Assembly (NCBI RefSeq): GCF_022678625.1 | Contig: NZ_JALBYQ010000001.1 | Span: 1,387,895 to 1,451,894 of the forward strand | DNA: 64,000 nucleotides | Direction: 5' to 3' | Source: Aliiroseovarius subalbicans | Lineage (GTDB): Bacteria; Pseudomonadota; Alphaproteobacteria; Rhodobacterales; Rhodobacteraceae | Shown: positions 25,118 to 33,354 of the stretch, one piece after another | How the letters are laid out: each line of letters begins with the position of its first letter | Numbering within the stretch: position 1 is the first letter of the stretch | Made by a program: the position numbers and the translations under genes | Notes under the pieces: model-generated | Databases searched by the model: none | Told to the model about the DNA's origin: nothing | The model's input: the letters and a program-made list of their open reading frames with translations, nothing else

Positions 25118-25153
25118 GGGCGAACGGGCGAATGGGCGAATGGGCGAATGGGC
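25118..25153 (+). repeat. Tandem 8-bp repeat
   Basis: GGGCGAAC followed by three copies of GGGCGAAT and a partial GGGC. Within the gene-free stretch 25024-25270, where nothing else is recognised. Probably slipped-strand DNA of no function. Confidence 0.7.
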
Positions 25154-25270
25154 TTAGCATTCTAGGGACCTTCATCAATCAAACCCATGTCCACCGCTCG
25201 GCGAATGCCTTCATTTTCCCTTCACCCAAGTTGGGGCCCCTTCGCCCGGCACGCCTGCCAGCCAAGCACC

Positions 25271-25630
25271 CTACCCCGTCGACCAGGCCCTTGGCTGCTT
25301 CATCCCGGCAATCTTGATCGTCTGTTTGACATAGCCGTAAGGGAACAGGTCGAACAACTCGGCGCGTCCGGCGCGTTTGTTGCCGTCGCCAAGGAAGGCC
25401 ATCACAAAGCGCACGTCGGGGATGATGCCGTTGGCCTCGGCCTCGTCCCGCACGAAATCAATCACCTGCCAGTGACGGTCGGTCAGAGTAATCCCCTCAC
25501 CCGCTGCCGCGTGTTCGGCGAACTCCGGCGTCCAGCTGTCCGGGTCGGTCAGGTACCCGTGTTCATCAAGCAAAAAACGCTGCCCCTTTTCCAGGGACAG
25601 CGTTTCGATCATGTCAGGTCGGGTGCGCAT
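25271..25630 (-). CDS. TusE/DsrC-like protein without cysteines (RspA-like)
   Basis: 119 residues with the DsrC/TusE fold pattern: DEHGYLTDPDSWTPEFAE, ITLTDRHWQVIDFVRDE, and a C-terminal arm YGYVKQTIKIAGMKQPRAWSTG read in pieces. DsrC and TusE carry sulfur on a penultimate cysteine of this arm; here the protein has no cysteine at all. It therefore cannot relay persulfide and fits the cysteine-free group sometimes called RspA, thought regulatory. It follows the acyl-CoA synthetase gene by nine bases, so the two are cotranscribed. Start ATG 25630; ATG 25612 is possible. Confidence 0.8.
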   Translation of the reverse strand: MRTRPDMIETLSLEKGQRFLLDEHGYLTDPDSWTPEFAEHAAAGEGITLTDRHWQVIDFVRDEAEANGIIPDVRFVMAFLGDGNKRAGRAELFDLFPYGYVKQTIKIAGMKQPRAWSTG

Positions 25631-25639
25631 GAGTCTGGC

Positions 25640-27532
25640 TCAATCCATCCATTCAAACGGGCGCGTGAAGTTGCCCAGCGTGTGGTTGACCGCCTCGAAG
25701 TCCACGTCGCCCATCGCGCGCAGACGCGCCACCAGACCGCGTTTCTTGTCTTCTAGCACCTCGACCACTTCGGCGGCGTGCCCGGCCTCGGCCAGGGCCG
25801 CGTTATAGACGCGTGTAATGGCGCTGCGGCGCAGGTCGGGTTTGAACACTTTGCCAACGGCGGTTTTTGGCAGTTCATCCAGGATCTCGATATGCTTGGG
25901 ATGCGCTGCACGTTCGTGCACGTGCTTCTTGGCGAACGCCATCAACTCCTCAACCGTCACCTCGGCGCCGCCGATCAGTTCGACATAGGCGCAGGGCAGT
26001 TCGCCCGCAAAGGCATCGGGCTGGCCGATCGCACCGACGAAAGCAACCGCCTCGTGACCTGCCAGAGCCTCTTCGATCTCGGCTGGGTCGATGTTGTGCC
26101 CGCCGCGAATGATCAGATCCTTGGCGCGGCCGGTGATCCACAGATAGCCATCTTCGTCGATCCGGCCCAGATCACCCGTGCGCAGGTATTTCTCCCCCGC
26201 GAACAGCCCCTTGTTCTTGGCCTCTTCGGTATAAGTGTTGCCGGTGAACACGCCCGGGTTGGAGACGCAAATCTCGCCCACAACATCGGTTTCGCATTCT
26301 TCCAGAATGACGCCATCGGCGTCGCTGTTCAGGATTTTCACATCCGAATAGGGGAACGGCACTCCGACAGACCCGACCTTCTTGTTGCCGCCCGGAGGGT
26401 TGCAGGAGACCAGGCAGGTCGCTTCGGTCAGGCCATAGCCCTCGACGATGGTGACGCCGGTGGCCTTTTCGAACCGGTTGTAAAGCTCGACCGGCAGCGG
26501 CGCCGAACCCGAGAACGCGATCTTCAGCGACGACACATCCGCATCCATCGGGCGCTGCATCAGCGCGGCAATGGCGGTGGGTACGGTGATGACAAAGCTG
26601 ACCTTGTAGCGCTCGACCAGCTTCCAGAAATTGTCAAACACCCCGTCACCGCGATAGCCCGCAGGTGTCGGGAATACAACGTGAGAGCCAGACGTCAGCA
26701 CCGCCATGAAGATCACATGAACGGCAAAGACGTGGAACAACGGCAGCGGGCAGATGATCACGTCCTCTTCTGTGAACAGCAGGTTCGCGCCCAGCCAACC
26801 GTTGTACATGATGCCGGAATACTTGTGCTGCGCCACTTTGGGCATGCCGGTGGTGCCACCGGTGTGGAAATAGGCCGCCACGCGGTCTTCCTTGCTGTCG
26901 GCAAAGTCCAGCGTCTTGTTCTGCTTGGCGAGTTCCGCGTTGAAATTCAGAACCGGCGCATGGTGGCTGACCGGGTTCTTCGGGCGGATCAGCGGCACGA
27001 TCAGGTTCTTGGGAAAGCCAAGATACCGGTTCAGGTCGATCTCAAGAACCGTCTTCACGTTCGGCGCCAGCTTCACCGCCTCGGCGGCCAGCTGTGCCAC
27101 TTCGGTCTTGGGGAAGCTTTTCAGCGTAACCAGAACCTTGGCCCCGGTCTCACGCAAGATCGCGCCAACCTGTTCGGCGTCCAAAAGCGGGTTGATCGGG
27201 TTCACGATGCCCGCAATCGCCCCCCCCATCAGGGTATAAAGCGTTTCGTTCGCGTTCGGTAAAAGATAGGCCACAACATCGTCTTCGCCGACACCCAGCG
27301 ACCGAAACAGGTTTGCCGCCTGCACGCTGCTGTCATGCAGCTGGTTCCAGGTCAGTGTTTCCTTCTTGTCGGTTGGGCCCGAGGTGATCTGATACGACAC
27401 CGCCGGGCGCGGCCCGAAAGTATCCGCTGTCTGTTTCAGGCGTTGATACAGCGTGACCGGTTTGTCGCGCTCTTCCCAGGACATTTCTGCCTCGACCTTG
27501 CGGACGTCCTCCATCGACGTGAAATCGTACAT
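25640..27532 (-). CDS. Acyl-CoA synthetase (AMP-forming)
   Basis: 630 residues from ATG 27532, preceded by GGAGGAG. The ANL-superfamily motifs are clear: P-loop YFHTGGTTGMPK, EGYGLTEATC, the hinge/TGD region YLRTGDLGRIDEDGYLWITGR and a late catalytic lysine in PKTAVGKVFKPDLR. It activates a carboxylic, probably fatty, acid with CoA and ATP in the cytosol. It is longer than MatB-type enzymes, with about 60 extra N-terminal residues. It is paired with a cysteine-free DsrC-like gene. Exact acid unknown. Confidence 0.9.
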   Translation of the reverse strand: MYDFTSMEDVRKVEAEMSWEERDKPVTLYQRLKQTADTFGPRPAVSYQITSGPTDKKETLTWNQLHDSSVQAANLFRSLGVGEDDVVAYLLPNANETLYTLMGGAIAGIVNPINPLLDAEQVGAILRETGAKVLVTLKSFPKTEVAQLAAEAVKLAPNVKTVLEIDLNRYLGFPKNLIVPLIRPKNPVSHHAPVLNFNAELAKQNKTLDFADSKEDRVAAYFHTGGTTGMPKVAQHKYSGIMYNGWLGANLLFTEEDVIICPLPLFHVFAVHVIFMAVLTSGSHVVFPTPAGYRGDGVFDNFWKLVERYKVSFVITVPTAIAALMQRPMDADVSSLKIAFSGSAPLPVELYNRFEKATGVTIVEGYGLTEATCLVSCNPPGGNKKVGSVGVPFPYSDVKILNSDADGVILEECETDVVGEICVSNPGVFTGNTYTEEAKNKGLFAGEKYLRTGDLGRIDEDGYLWITGRAKDLIIRGGHNIDPAEIEEALAGHEAVAFVGAIGQPDAFAGELPCAYVELIGGAEVTVEELMAFAKKHVHERAAHPKHIEILDELPKTAVGKVFKPDLRRSAITRVYNAALAEAGHAAEVVEVLEDKKRGLVARLRAMGDVDFEAVNHTLGNFTRPFEWMD

Positions 27533-27634
27533 GTATTCTCCTCCCCTGCCCCCGTTCATCGGAGCGTCATTTGGGAAAGAGCATGGGCTTTTCAGCCGCC
27601 CTGCGCAAGTCTGACGTAACGTGGAAAGCCGGGC

Positions 27635-29440
27635 TTACTCTGCGGCAAGGCCTTCGGTGAATTGCAGTTTGGCTAGGCGCGCGTACAGCCCACCTTCGGC
27701 CACCAGTTCATCATGGGTGCCCTGCGCCACGATCCGGCCCTCGTCGAACACGACGATACGGTCGGCCTTCTTCACCGTGGCAAGACGGTGGGCAACGATA
27801 ACCGTCGTGCGATCCTGCGCCAGGGCGTCTACGGCCTGCTGCACCAACCGCTCGCTTTCGGCATCCAGCGCGCTGGTGGCTTCGTCCAGCAGCAGCACCG
27901 GCGCGTCGCGCAGGATGGCGCGAGCGATCGCGATACGCTGTTTCTGCCCGCCCGACAGCATCACGCCACGTTCACCGACGAACGTGTCGTAACCCTGCGG
28001 TAGCTTGGCCAGAAATTCATGCGCGGCAGCGGCACGGGCGGCGGCCTCGACCTCGGCATTTGTCGCCTCGGGTCGACCAAAGCGGATGTTATCACGCGCC
28101 GATGCAGCGAAAATCACTGCGTCCTGCGGCACCAGCGCAAGGTGGCGACGGAATTCGTCCCGACGCACGTCGCGCAGGTCGATCCCGTCCAACTCCACCG
28201 CGCCGTCATCAGGGTCATAGAAGCGTTGCATCAGCTGAATGATGGTCGATTTTCCCGCCCCGGACGGACCGACCAGCGCCACGGTTTCACCAGGCGCAAT
28301 GTGCAACGTTACCTCGTGCAACGCCGCAGTCTCGGGTCGCGCCGGATAGTGGAAGGTGACATCGCGAAACACCACGCCGCCGGTAGGACGGGATGGCAAC
28401 GCCTTGGGATCGCGCGGATCCTCTACCGTGTCTTCCGCGTTCAAAAGCTCCACCAGACGCTCAGTCGCCCCCGCCGCGCGTTGCAGTTCGGACCAGATTT
28501 CCGACAGCGCACCGACCGCACCTGCGACCATCACCGCATAGATCACAAATTGCACCAGCGCCCCGATTGACACCGTGTCCGCGCGCACGTCACGCATGCC
28601 GATCCATAGCACCCCGACCACGCCCGAGAAGATCAGCGCAATCACGATAACCGTCATCACCGCGCGCGTGCCAACCCGCTTTTTCGCCGCGTCGAAGCTT
28701 TTTTCGGTGACCTCGCCAAACTCTTCCCGGCTAGCGTCTTCGTGGGTAAAGGCCTGCACGGTCTGCACCGACAAAAGCGCTTCGGAGGCATTGCCAGAGC
28801 TTTTCGCGATCCAGTCCTGGTTTTCCCGGCTCAGCACCCGCATGCGCCGACCTAGCACCACAATCGGCACGATCACTGCGGGCACGATCAAGAGCACCAG
28901 CATGGTCAACTTGGGCGAGGTCAAAAGCATCAGCACAAGACCGCCCAGGAAAATCAACAGGTTGCGCAGCGCCACCGACACGGACGACCCAATGACGGAC
29001 AGGATCAGGGTCGTGTCCGTGGTGATGCGGCTCAGAACCTCGCCGGTCATGACGCGTTCGAAAAACGCGGGCGACATGCCGATCACGCGGTCAAACACCG
29101 CTTTGCGGATGTCGGCCACAACCCGTTCGCCCAGTCGAGTGACAAGGTAATACCGCATCCCTGTGCCCAGCGCGAGCGCCCCAGCCACCCCGAGCGCGGC
29201 CAGGAAATACTGATCCAGCAAGTGATCAGTCGATTCCCCGAACCCATCGATGACGCGTCGCACCGCCAGCGGCAGGATCAGCGAGATGCCTGCGGTCAGA
29301 ACCAACGCGACCCCAGCGGCCAGCATCATCAGGCGATGCGGGCGCAAGAAGGGCCACAGCCCCCCCAACGCGCCGATGCGCTTTGACTTTTCGCGGTCCT
29401 GAGCGTCTTGCCCTTCGCGTCCCGTGTCGCGTCCTGCCAT
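27635..29440 (-). CDS. ABC exporter, fused permease-ATPase (MsbA/LmrA-like half-transporter)
   Basis: 601 residues. Six membrane helices fill about residues 25-315. The nucleotide-binding domain has Walker A GPSGAGKST (391-399), signature LSGGQ (495-499) and Walker B LLLDE (516-520). It would work as a homodimer exporting lipids or hydrophobic compounds. The preceding 300 bases contain hairpins and a dispersed repeat but no gene. A generic multidrug or lipid exporter; specificity not visible. Confidence 0.9.
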   Translation of the reverse strand: MAGRDTGREGQDAQDREKSKRIGALGGLWPFLRPHRLMMLAAGVALVLTAGISLILPLAVRRVIDGFGESTDHLLDQYFLAALGVAGALALGTGMRYYLVTRLGERVVADIRKAVFDRVIGMSPAFFERVMTGEVLSRITTDTTLILSVIGSSVSVALRNLLIFLGGLVLMLLTSPKLTMLVLLIVPAVIVPIVVLGRRMRVLSRENQDWIAKSSGNASEALLSVQTVQAFTHEDASREEFGEVTEKSFDAAKKRVGTRAVMTVIVIALIFSGVVGVLWIGMRDVRADTVSIGALVQFVIYAVMVAGAVGALSEIWSELQRAAGATERLVELLNAEDTVEDPRDPKALPSRPTGGVVFRDVTFHYPARPETAALHEVTLHIAPGETVALVGPSGAGKSTIIQLMQRFYDPDDGAVELDGIDLRDVRRDEFRRHLALVPQDAVIFAASARDNIRFGRPEATNAEVEAAARAAAAHEFLAKLPQGYDTFVGERGVMLSGGQKQRIAIARAILRDAPVLLLDEATSALDAESERLVQQAVDALAQDRTTVIVAHRLATVKKADRIVVFDEGRIVAQGTHDELVAEGGLYARLAKLQFTEGLAAE

Positions 29441-29604
29441 ATCGCGGCTCCTTCATGTTCCGGGGACAGATAACGGCACAGGCGGCGGGTCACAAGACTT
29501 GCCGCGCCCCTGCCCCTGCCAAAGGTATTCCGCCCCCGCGTCAGGCCCGCCTTGCGGACCCTCCTTCGAGGTCGGGGCGGGGCCTCGCTGCGCTCGGCAT
29601 GGAA

Positions 29605-29688
29605 TCTGGTGGCCTCGCCTTCGGCTCGGCACTCTCTTTCAGCTGTCCCGAAGTAGTGCCACCAGAGGCAAGAAAACTCTTCTGGTGC
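29605..29688. repeat. Alternative hairpins upstream of the ABC exporter
   Basis: TCTGGTGGC (29605-29613) pairs perfectly with GCCACCAGA (29658-29666). The ACCAGA part of the second arm can instead pair with TCTGGTGC (29681-29688). The two stems exclude each other, an arrangement seen in leaders and in repeated intergenic elements. No gene occurs in 29441-29740. Confidence 0.45.
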
Positions 29689-29705
29689 TTCAGAAAGGAT
29701 TTTTC

Positions 29706-29728
29706 GCCTCCGACGGGGGTATTGGGAG
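29706..29728 (+). repeat. Dispersed intergenic repeat, copy A
   Basis: GCCTCCGACGGGGGTATT resembles the elements at 40013-40046 (inverse orientation) and 54238-54306. All three lie between genes. This copy is the most diverged and lies next to the stop of the PuuB-like gene. Confidence 0.5.
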
Positions 29729-29740
29729 AAAGGTTAAACC

Positions 29741-31042
29741 TCAGAGCCTGTCGCGCAGGGAGAACCAGAGCATCCCGGCGACCAAAAGCGGCCAGCGCAG
29801 AGCTGCACCGCCCGGGAAGCGGGGTGTAGGTACGTCGGCCAAAAGGTCGAACCGCCCCGCCTGCCCTACCAGCGCCTCGGCGGCCAGTTTTCCGCCCAGC
29901 GTGGCCATCGCAACGCCATGGCCGGAATAACCCGACGCGCTGAGAATATTGCCGCTGAGCCGTGCGAAATGCGGCATGCGGTTCATCGTGATCCCCAGGG
30001 TGCCGCCCCAGGCAAAATCGATGCGTGTGCCTTTCAGCTGGGGATAAATCTCCAGCATCGGTTTCGAGACCAGTTTGCGGATGTCCTTGGGAAAGCGGTA
30101 GCCATAGCTTTCCGCGCCGCCAAACAGCATGCGGTTGTCTTCGGACAGGCGGAAATAGTTGATCACGAACTTGCTGTCGGCCACCGCATGGTTTTCGCGG
30201 ATCAGGTCACGGGCAAAGCTTTCATCCAGCGGCTCGGTCGCCAGGATGTAATTGTTGATCGGCATCACCCGCGTGGCAACGTGGCCTTCGGCGTGGCCCA
30301 GATAGCCATTGCAGGCCCAGAGCACGTGCCCCGCCTTGATCACCGCCTTGTCGGTGCGCACAGTCGCCGGGTCGCCTTGATCCACCCCCGTCACACGGCT
30401 GGTTTCACAGATGCGCGCGCCGGCAGAGTCCGCGGCGCGGGCCAGACCGAAGGCATAGCGCAGCGGGTGCACATGCCCGCCACCCATGTCCAGCGTGCCG
30501 CCATGATACGCAGGCGAGCCGCACAGGTGGTGCATTTCGTCTCGGTCCACCGGACGGATCAGGTCGTAGCCATACTCGTCCTGCAATTTGCGGGCATAGT
30601 CGTGGCTTTCGGGCACGAAGCGAGCGCGATGATCAGCGTGCAGGATGCCGTCGACGAATTCCGCCTCGGGCGCGTGAGCGGCCACCAGATCGCGCACCAA
30701 TTGCACACTTTCCAGCGACAGGTCCCATAGAGCACGGGCGCGGTCCTTACCGACCATCTCCTCCAGTTCATCCTGCTCCACCCGCTGACCGGTGCCGACC
30801 TGCCCGCCGTTGCGCCCTGAGGCGCCAAAGCCCACGCGGTGCGCCTCAAGAAGCACCACGTTCAGGCCCTTTTCGGCCATGTGCAGCGCCGCCGACAGGC
30901 CGGTAAACCCCGCGCCGATGATGCAGACGTCGCAGGACATTTCGCCCTCGGCGGGTCCATAGGGGCCGGGATGGTCAGCGCTTGCGGCATACCAGCTGTC
31001 GGGAAATATCCCGACCCGGTCGTTGGCGGTCAGAATGTCCAT
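29741..31042 (-). CDS. puuB: FAD-dependent oxidoreductase, gamma-glutamylputrescine oxidase-like
   Basis: 433 residues of the DAO fold. The dinucleotide-binding site VCIIGAGFTGLSAALHMAEKG (about 39-60) is followed by GFGASGRNGGQVGTGQ, the arrangement of PuuB and related amine oxidases; the C-terminal FAD contact is SGYSGHGVAMATLGG. It would oxidise glutamylated or free polyamine with O2. The start shares one base with the aminotransferase stop, so the two form an operon. A second paralogue lies at 38694-40010. Confidence 0.82.
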   Translation of the reverse strand: MDILTANDRVGIFPDSWYAASADHPGPYGPAEGEMSCDVCIIGAGFTGLSAALHMAEKGLNVVLLEAHRVGFGASGRNGGQVGTGQRVEQDELEEMVGKDRARALWDLSLESVQLVRDLVAAHAPEAEFVDGILHADHRARFVPESHDYARKLQDEYGYDLIRPVDRDEMHHLCGSPAYHGGTLDMGGGHVHPLRYAFGLARAADSAGARICETSRVTGVDQGDPATVRTDKAVIKAGHVLWACNGYLGHAEGHVATRVMPINNYILATEPLDESFARDLIRENHAVADSKFVINYFRLSEDNRMLFGGAESYGYRFPKDIRKLVSKPMLEIYPQLKGTRIDFAWGGTLGITMNRMPHFARLSGNILSASGYSGHGVAMATLGGKLAAEALVGQAGRFDLLADVPTPRFPGGAALRWPLLVAGMLWFSLRDRL

Positions 31043-32439
31043 CAGCTTGCGGCGACCAAAAGCCCCGCGGCCTTCACGTTCTCATAGGCTTCGTCCAGCG
31101 ACTTGCGCGCGCGTTCGATCAGCACGTCGATCTCTTCGGTCGTGATCACCAGCGGCGGCGCGATGATCATCCGGTCGCCGACATGGCGCATGATCAGGTT
31201 GTTGGCAAAGCAGCGTTCGCGGGTCATGAAGCCGATCGTGCCGGCATCCGACGCGAACGGCGCGCGGCTGCCTTTTTCCGGCACCAACGCCAGCGACGCC
31301 ATCAGGCCAACAATCTTCGTCTCGCCCACCATCGGGTGATCGGCCAGCGAATGCCATTTTTCGGCCAGATACGGACCGGCCACGTTCTTGACGTGATTGA
31401 CGACACCCTCTTCTTCCATGATGCGCAGGTTTTCCAGCGCCACGGCACAGGCTACCGGGTGACCGGAATAGGTATAGCCGTGGTTGAATTCGCAGGCGTC
31501 CAGCACCTTGGCGACCTTATCGTTCACAATCGACGCCCCGATCGGGGCGTAGCCCGAGCTGAGCCCCTTGGCGACGGTCATGATGTCGGGCTTGATGTCG
31601 TAGTACTCGCTGCCGAACCATTCGCCGGTGCGGCCAAAGCCACAGATGACCTCATCCGCGATCAGCAGGATGTCATACTTGTCGCAAATGCGCTGAATTT
31701 CCGGCCAGTAGCTGTCGGGCGCGACGATCACGCCACCGGCCCCCTGCACCGGTTCCGCGATGAAGGCCGCGACCTTGTCCTGGCCCACTTCAAGGATCTT
31801 CGCTTCCAACTGGCGCGCGCGCTCCAGACCGAATTCCTCGGGGTCGGTGTCGCCGCCTTCGGCCCACCAGTGCGGCTGGTCGATGAACTCGATACCAGGG
31901 ATCGGCAGGCTGCCTTGGCCGTGCATGCCCTTCATGCCGCCCAGCGACGTGCCGCCAATCGTCGACCCGTGATAGGCATTCCAGCGCGAGATGATCACGT
32001 CACGCTCTGGCTGGCCCTTCTCGGCCCAATAAGTGCGCACCATGCGGATGTTGGTGTCATTCGCGTCCGAACCACCGTTGGCGAAGAACACGTGGTTCAG
32101 ATCACCCGGTGCCAGCTCGGCCAGCTTTTGTGCCAGCGCGATGCCGGGCACGTGGGTGGTCATGAAGAAGGTGTTGTAATACGGCAGTTCGCGCATCTGG
32201 CGCGCGGCGACGTCCGCAAGCTCATCGCGGCCATAGCCGATGTTCACGCACCACAGGCCCGCCATTGCATCAAGGATCTTGTTGCCCTCGCTGTCGGTCA
32301 GGGTCACGCCGTCGGCGCGGGTGATGATCCGCGCGCCCTTTTGCGATAGCTCATCATTGGTGGTGAACGGGTGCATGTGATGCGCCGCGTCGATCGCCTG
32401 AAGCTCTTCGGTCGGCATGTGATTCGTGATCTTGTTCAT
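31042..32439 (-). CDS. Class III aminotransferase, putrescine/polyamine-pyruvate type
   Basis: 465 residues from ATG 32439, with GGGAG eight bases upstream. Fold-type I landmarks: NGGSDANDTNIRMVR, YHGSTIGG, LLIADEVICGFGRTGEWFG and the PLP lysine in TVAKGLSSGYAPIGA. Similar to SpuC-like putrescine- and beta-alanine-pyruvate transaminases. Cotranscribed with the PuuB-like oxidase and divided from the GntR gene by a short region with two TATGATCAAA motifs. The amine may be putrescine or its glutamylated or aminobutyrate products. Confidence 0.88.
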   Translation of the reverse strand: MNKITNHMPTEELQAIDAAHHMHPFTTNDELSQKGARIITRADGVTLTDSEGNKILDAMAGLWCVNIGYGRDELADVAARQMRELPYYNTFFMTTHVPGIALAQKLAELAPGDLNHVFFANGGSDANDTNIRMVRTYWAEKGQPERDVIISRWNAYHGSTIGGTSLGGMKGMHGQGSLPIPGIEFIDQPHWWAEGGDTDPEEFGLERARQLEAKILEVGQDKVAAFIAEPVQGAGGVIVAPDSYWPEIQRICDKYDILLIADEVICGFGRTGEWFGSEYYDIKPDIMTVAKGLSSGYAPIGASIVNDKVAKVLDACEFNHGYTYSGHPVACAVALENLRIMEEEGVVNHVKNVAGPYLAEKWHSLADHPMVGETKIVGLMASLALVPEKGSRAPFASDAGTIGFMTRERCFANNLIMRHVGDRMIIAPPLVITTEEIDVLIERARKSLDEAYENVKAAGLLVAAS

Positions 32440-32484
32440 ATCTGGCGCTCCCATCGGGGGTGAAATCTGAAATCCTCGCCAGAA

Positions 32485-32494
32485 TATGATCAAA
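32485..32494. promoter_or_regulatory. TATGATCAAA motif, site 1 (aminotransferase promoter)
   Basis: One of three near-identical TGATCAAA motifs in the polyamine cluster, 46 bases upstream of the aminotransferase start. Likely operator for the GntR regulator encoded beside it. Confidence 0.5.
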
Positions 32495-32522
32495 ATTCAC
32501 CGTGTCAACGAGAAGCCTGATT

Positions 32523-32532
32523 TATGATCAAA
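32523..32532. promoter_or_regulatory. TATGATCAAA motif, site 2
   Basis: Second identical copy, 38 bases from the first, overlapping the stop codon of the GntR gene. Paired spacing suggests cooperative binding or a loop. Confidence 0.5.
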
Positions 32533-33205
32533 CCTTTTCGCCCAGAAGCGAGGCGCGCACCTGGTCGATTCCCTGCAGGATGTCGCCCCGGATCGCCTCG
32601 GCCACCGCGTCGCCGTCGCCCGCGCGCATGCCCGCCAGCGCCTCGGCGTGCTTATCAGGCAGGTTGGCGGTGCCATAGCGCCCCAGCACGACGCGCAAAG
32701 ACGGCCCCCCCCGCAGCCACAGCATGTTGGCGATCGACAAAAGCACTTGCGCGCCAGACAGTTCATAAAGCGCCGCGTGGAACCGGTAATTGTGTTCGAG
32801 ATAGCCGCGTACATCGCCCCGGTCGATTGCGGCGTTCAGCTGATCATCCATCGCTACAAGGCGTGTAATGTCGTCCGGCGCCATGTTTTCAACGGCCCTG
32901 CGCGAAACCTCAGGTTCGACCGCCAACCGGGCAAAAGCGATTTCATCCCATTCGGACACGTCCAGAACCGGCACCGTCACGCGTCGGTTGCCCTGAAACA
33001 CCAGCGCTCCTTCCGAGGTCAGACGCCGAATCGCTTCGCGCACCGGCGTCATACCGACGCCCAGCGTATCAACCAGGCCCTGAATCGTCACCGCCTGGCC
33101 CGGCGTCAGCTCTCCGAACAAAATCATTTCGCGCAGCCGACGATAGACCTTTTCGTGGTCCGGTAATTTTGCGGTCTTGACCTGCAAGCCCCTGCCCTCC
33201 GTCAC
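32528..33205 (-). CDS. GntR family (FadR/FCD) regulator of the polyamine cluster
   Basis: 225 residues from a GTG at 33205. The winged helix fills about 15-85 (YRRLREMILFGELTPGQAVTIQGLVDTLGVGMTPVREAIRRL), the helical FCD domain the remainder with HNYRFHAALYELSG. Situated between the aminotransferase and potF genes. Three TGATCAAA motifs flank its gene and could be its operators; the effector may be a polyamine or its catabolite. Confidence 0.9.
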   Translation of the reverse strand: MTEGRGLQVKTAKLPDHEKVYRRLREMILFGELTPGQAVTIQGLVDTLGVGMTPVREAIRRLTSEGALVFQGNRRVTVPVLDVSEWDEIAFARLAVEPEVSRRAVENMAPDDITRLVAMDDQLNAAIDRGDVRGYLEHNYRFHAALYELSGAQVLLSIANMLWLRGGPSLRVVLGRYGTANLPDKHAEALAGMRAGDGDAVAEAIRGDILQGIDQVRASLLGEKV

Positions 33206-33297
33206 AATTTCTTTGCCATTCCCGGCCCCAAGGATAGTCTTGAAAAGCAGCCTAACCTGCCCTGCGAAATATTACCATATTGCGCGCGGCGTGTTTT

Positions 33298-33307
33298 TTT
33301 GATCAAA
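33298..33307. promoter_or_regulatory. TTTGATCAAA palindrome, site 3 (potF promoter)
   Basis: Perfect 10-bp palindrome 47 bases upstream of the potF-like gene, sharing TGATCAAA with the two sites before the aminotransferase gene. Supports one regulator for uptake and breakdown. Confidence 0.55.
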
Positions 33308-33354
33308 TGTCACCGATTGGGCGACGAACGCCTGAACACAGGGAGCAAGAATAC

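Noticed and set aside
25118-25153. CRISPR-like array
   Set aside because: Only 8-bp tandem units without spacers; no cas genes in the window.
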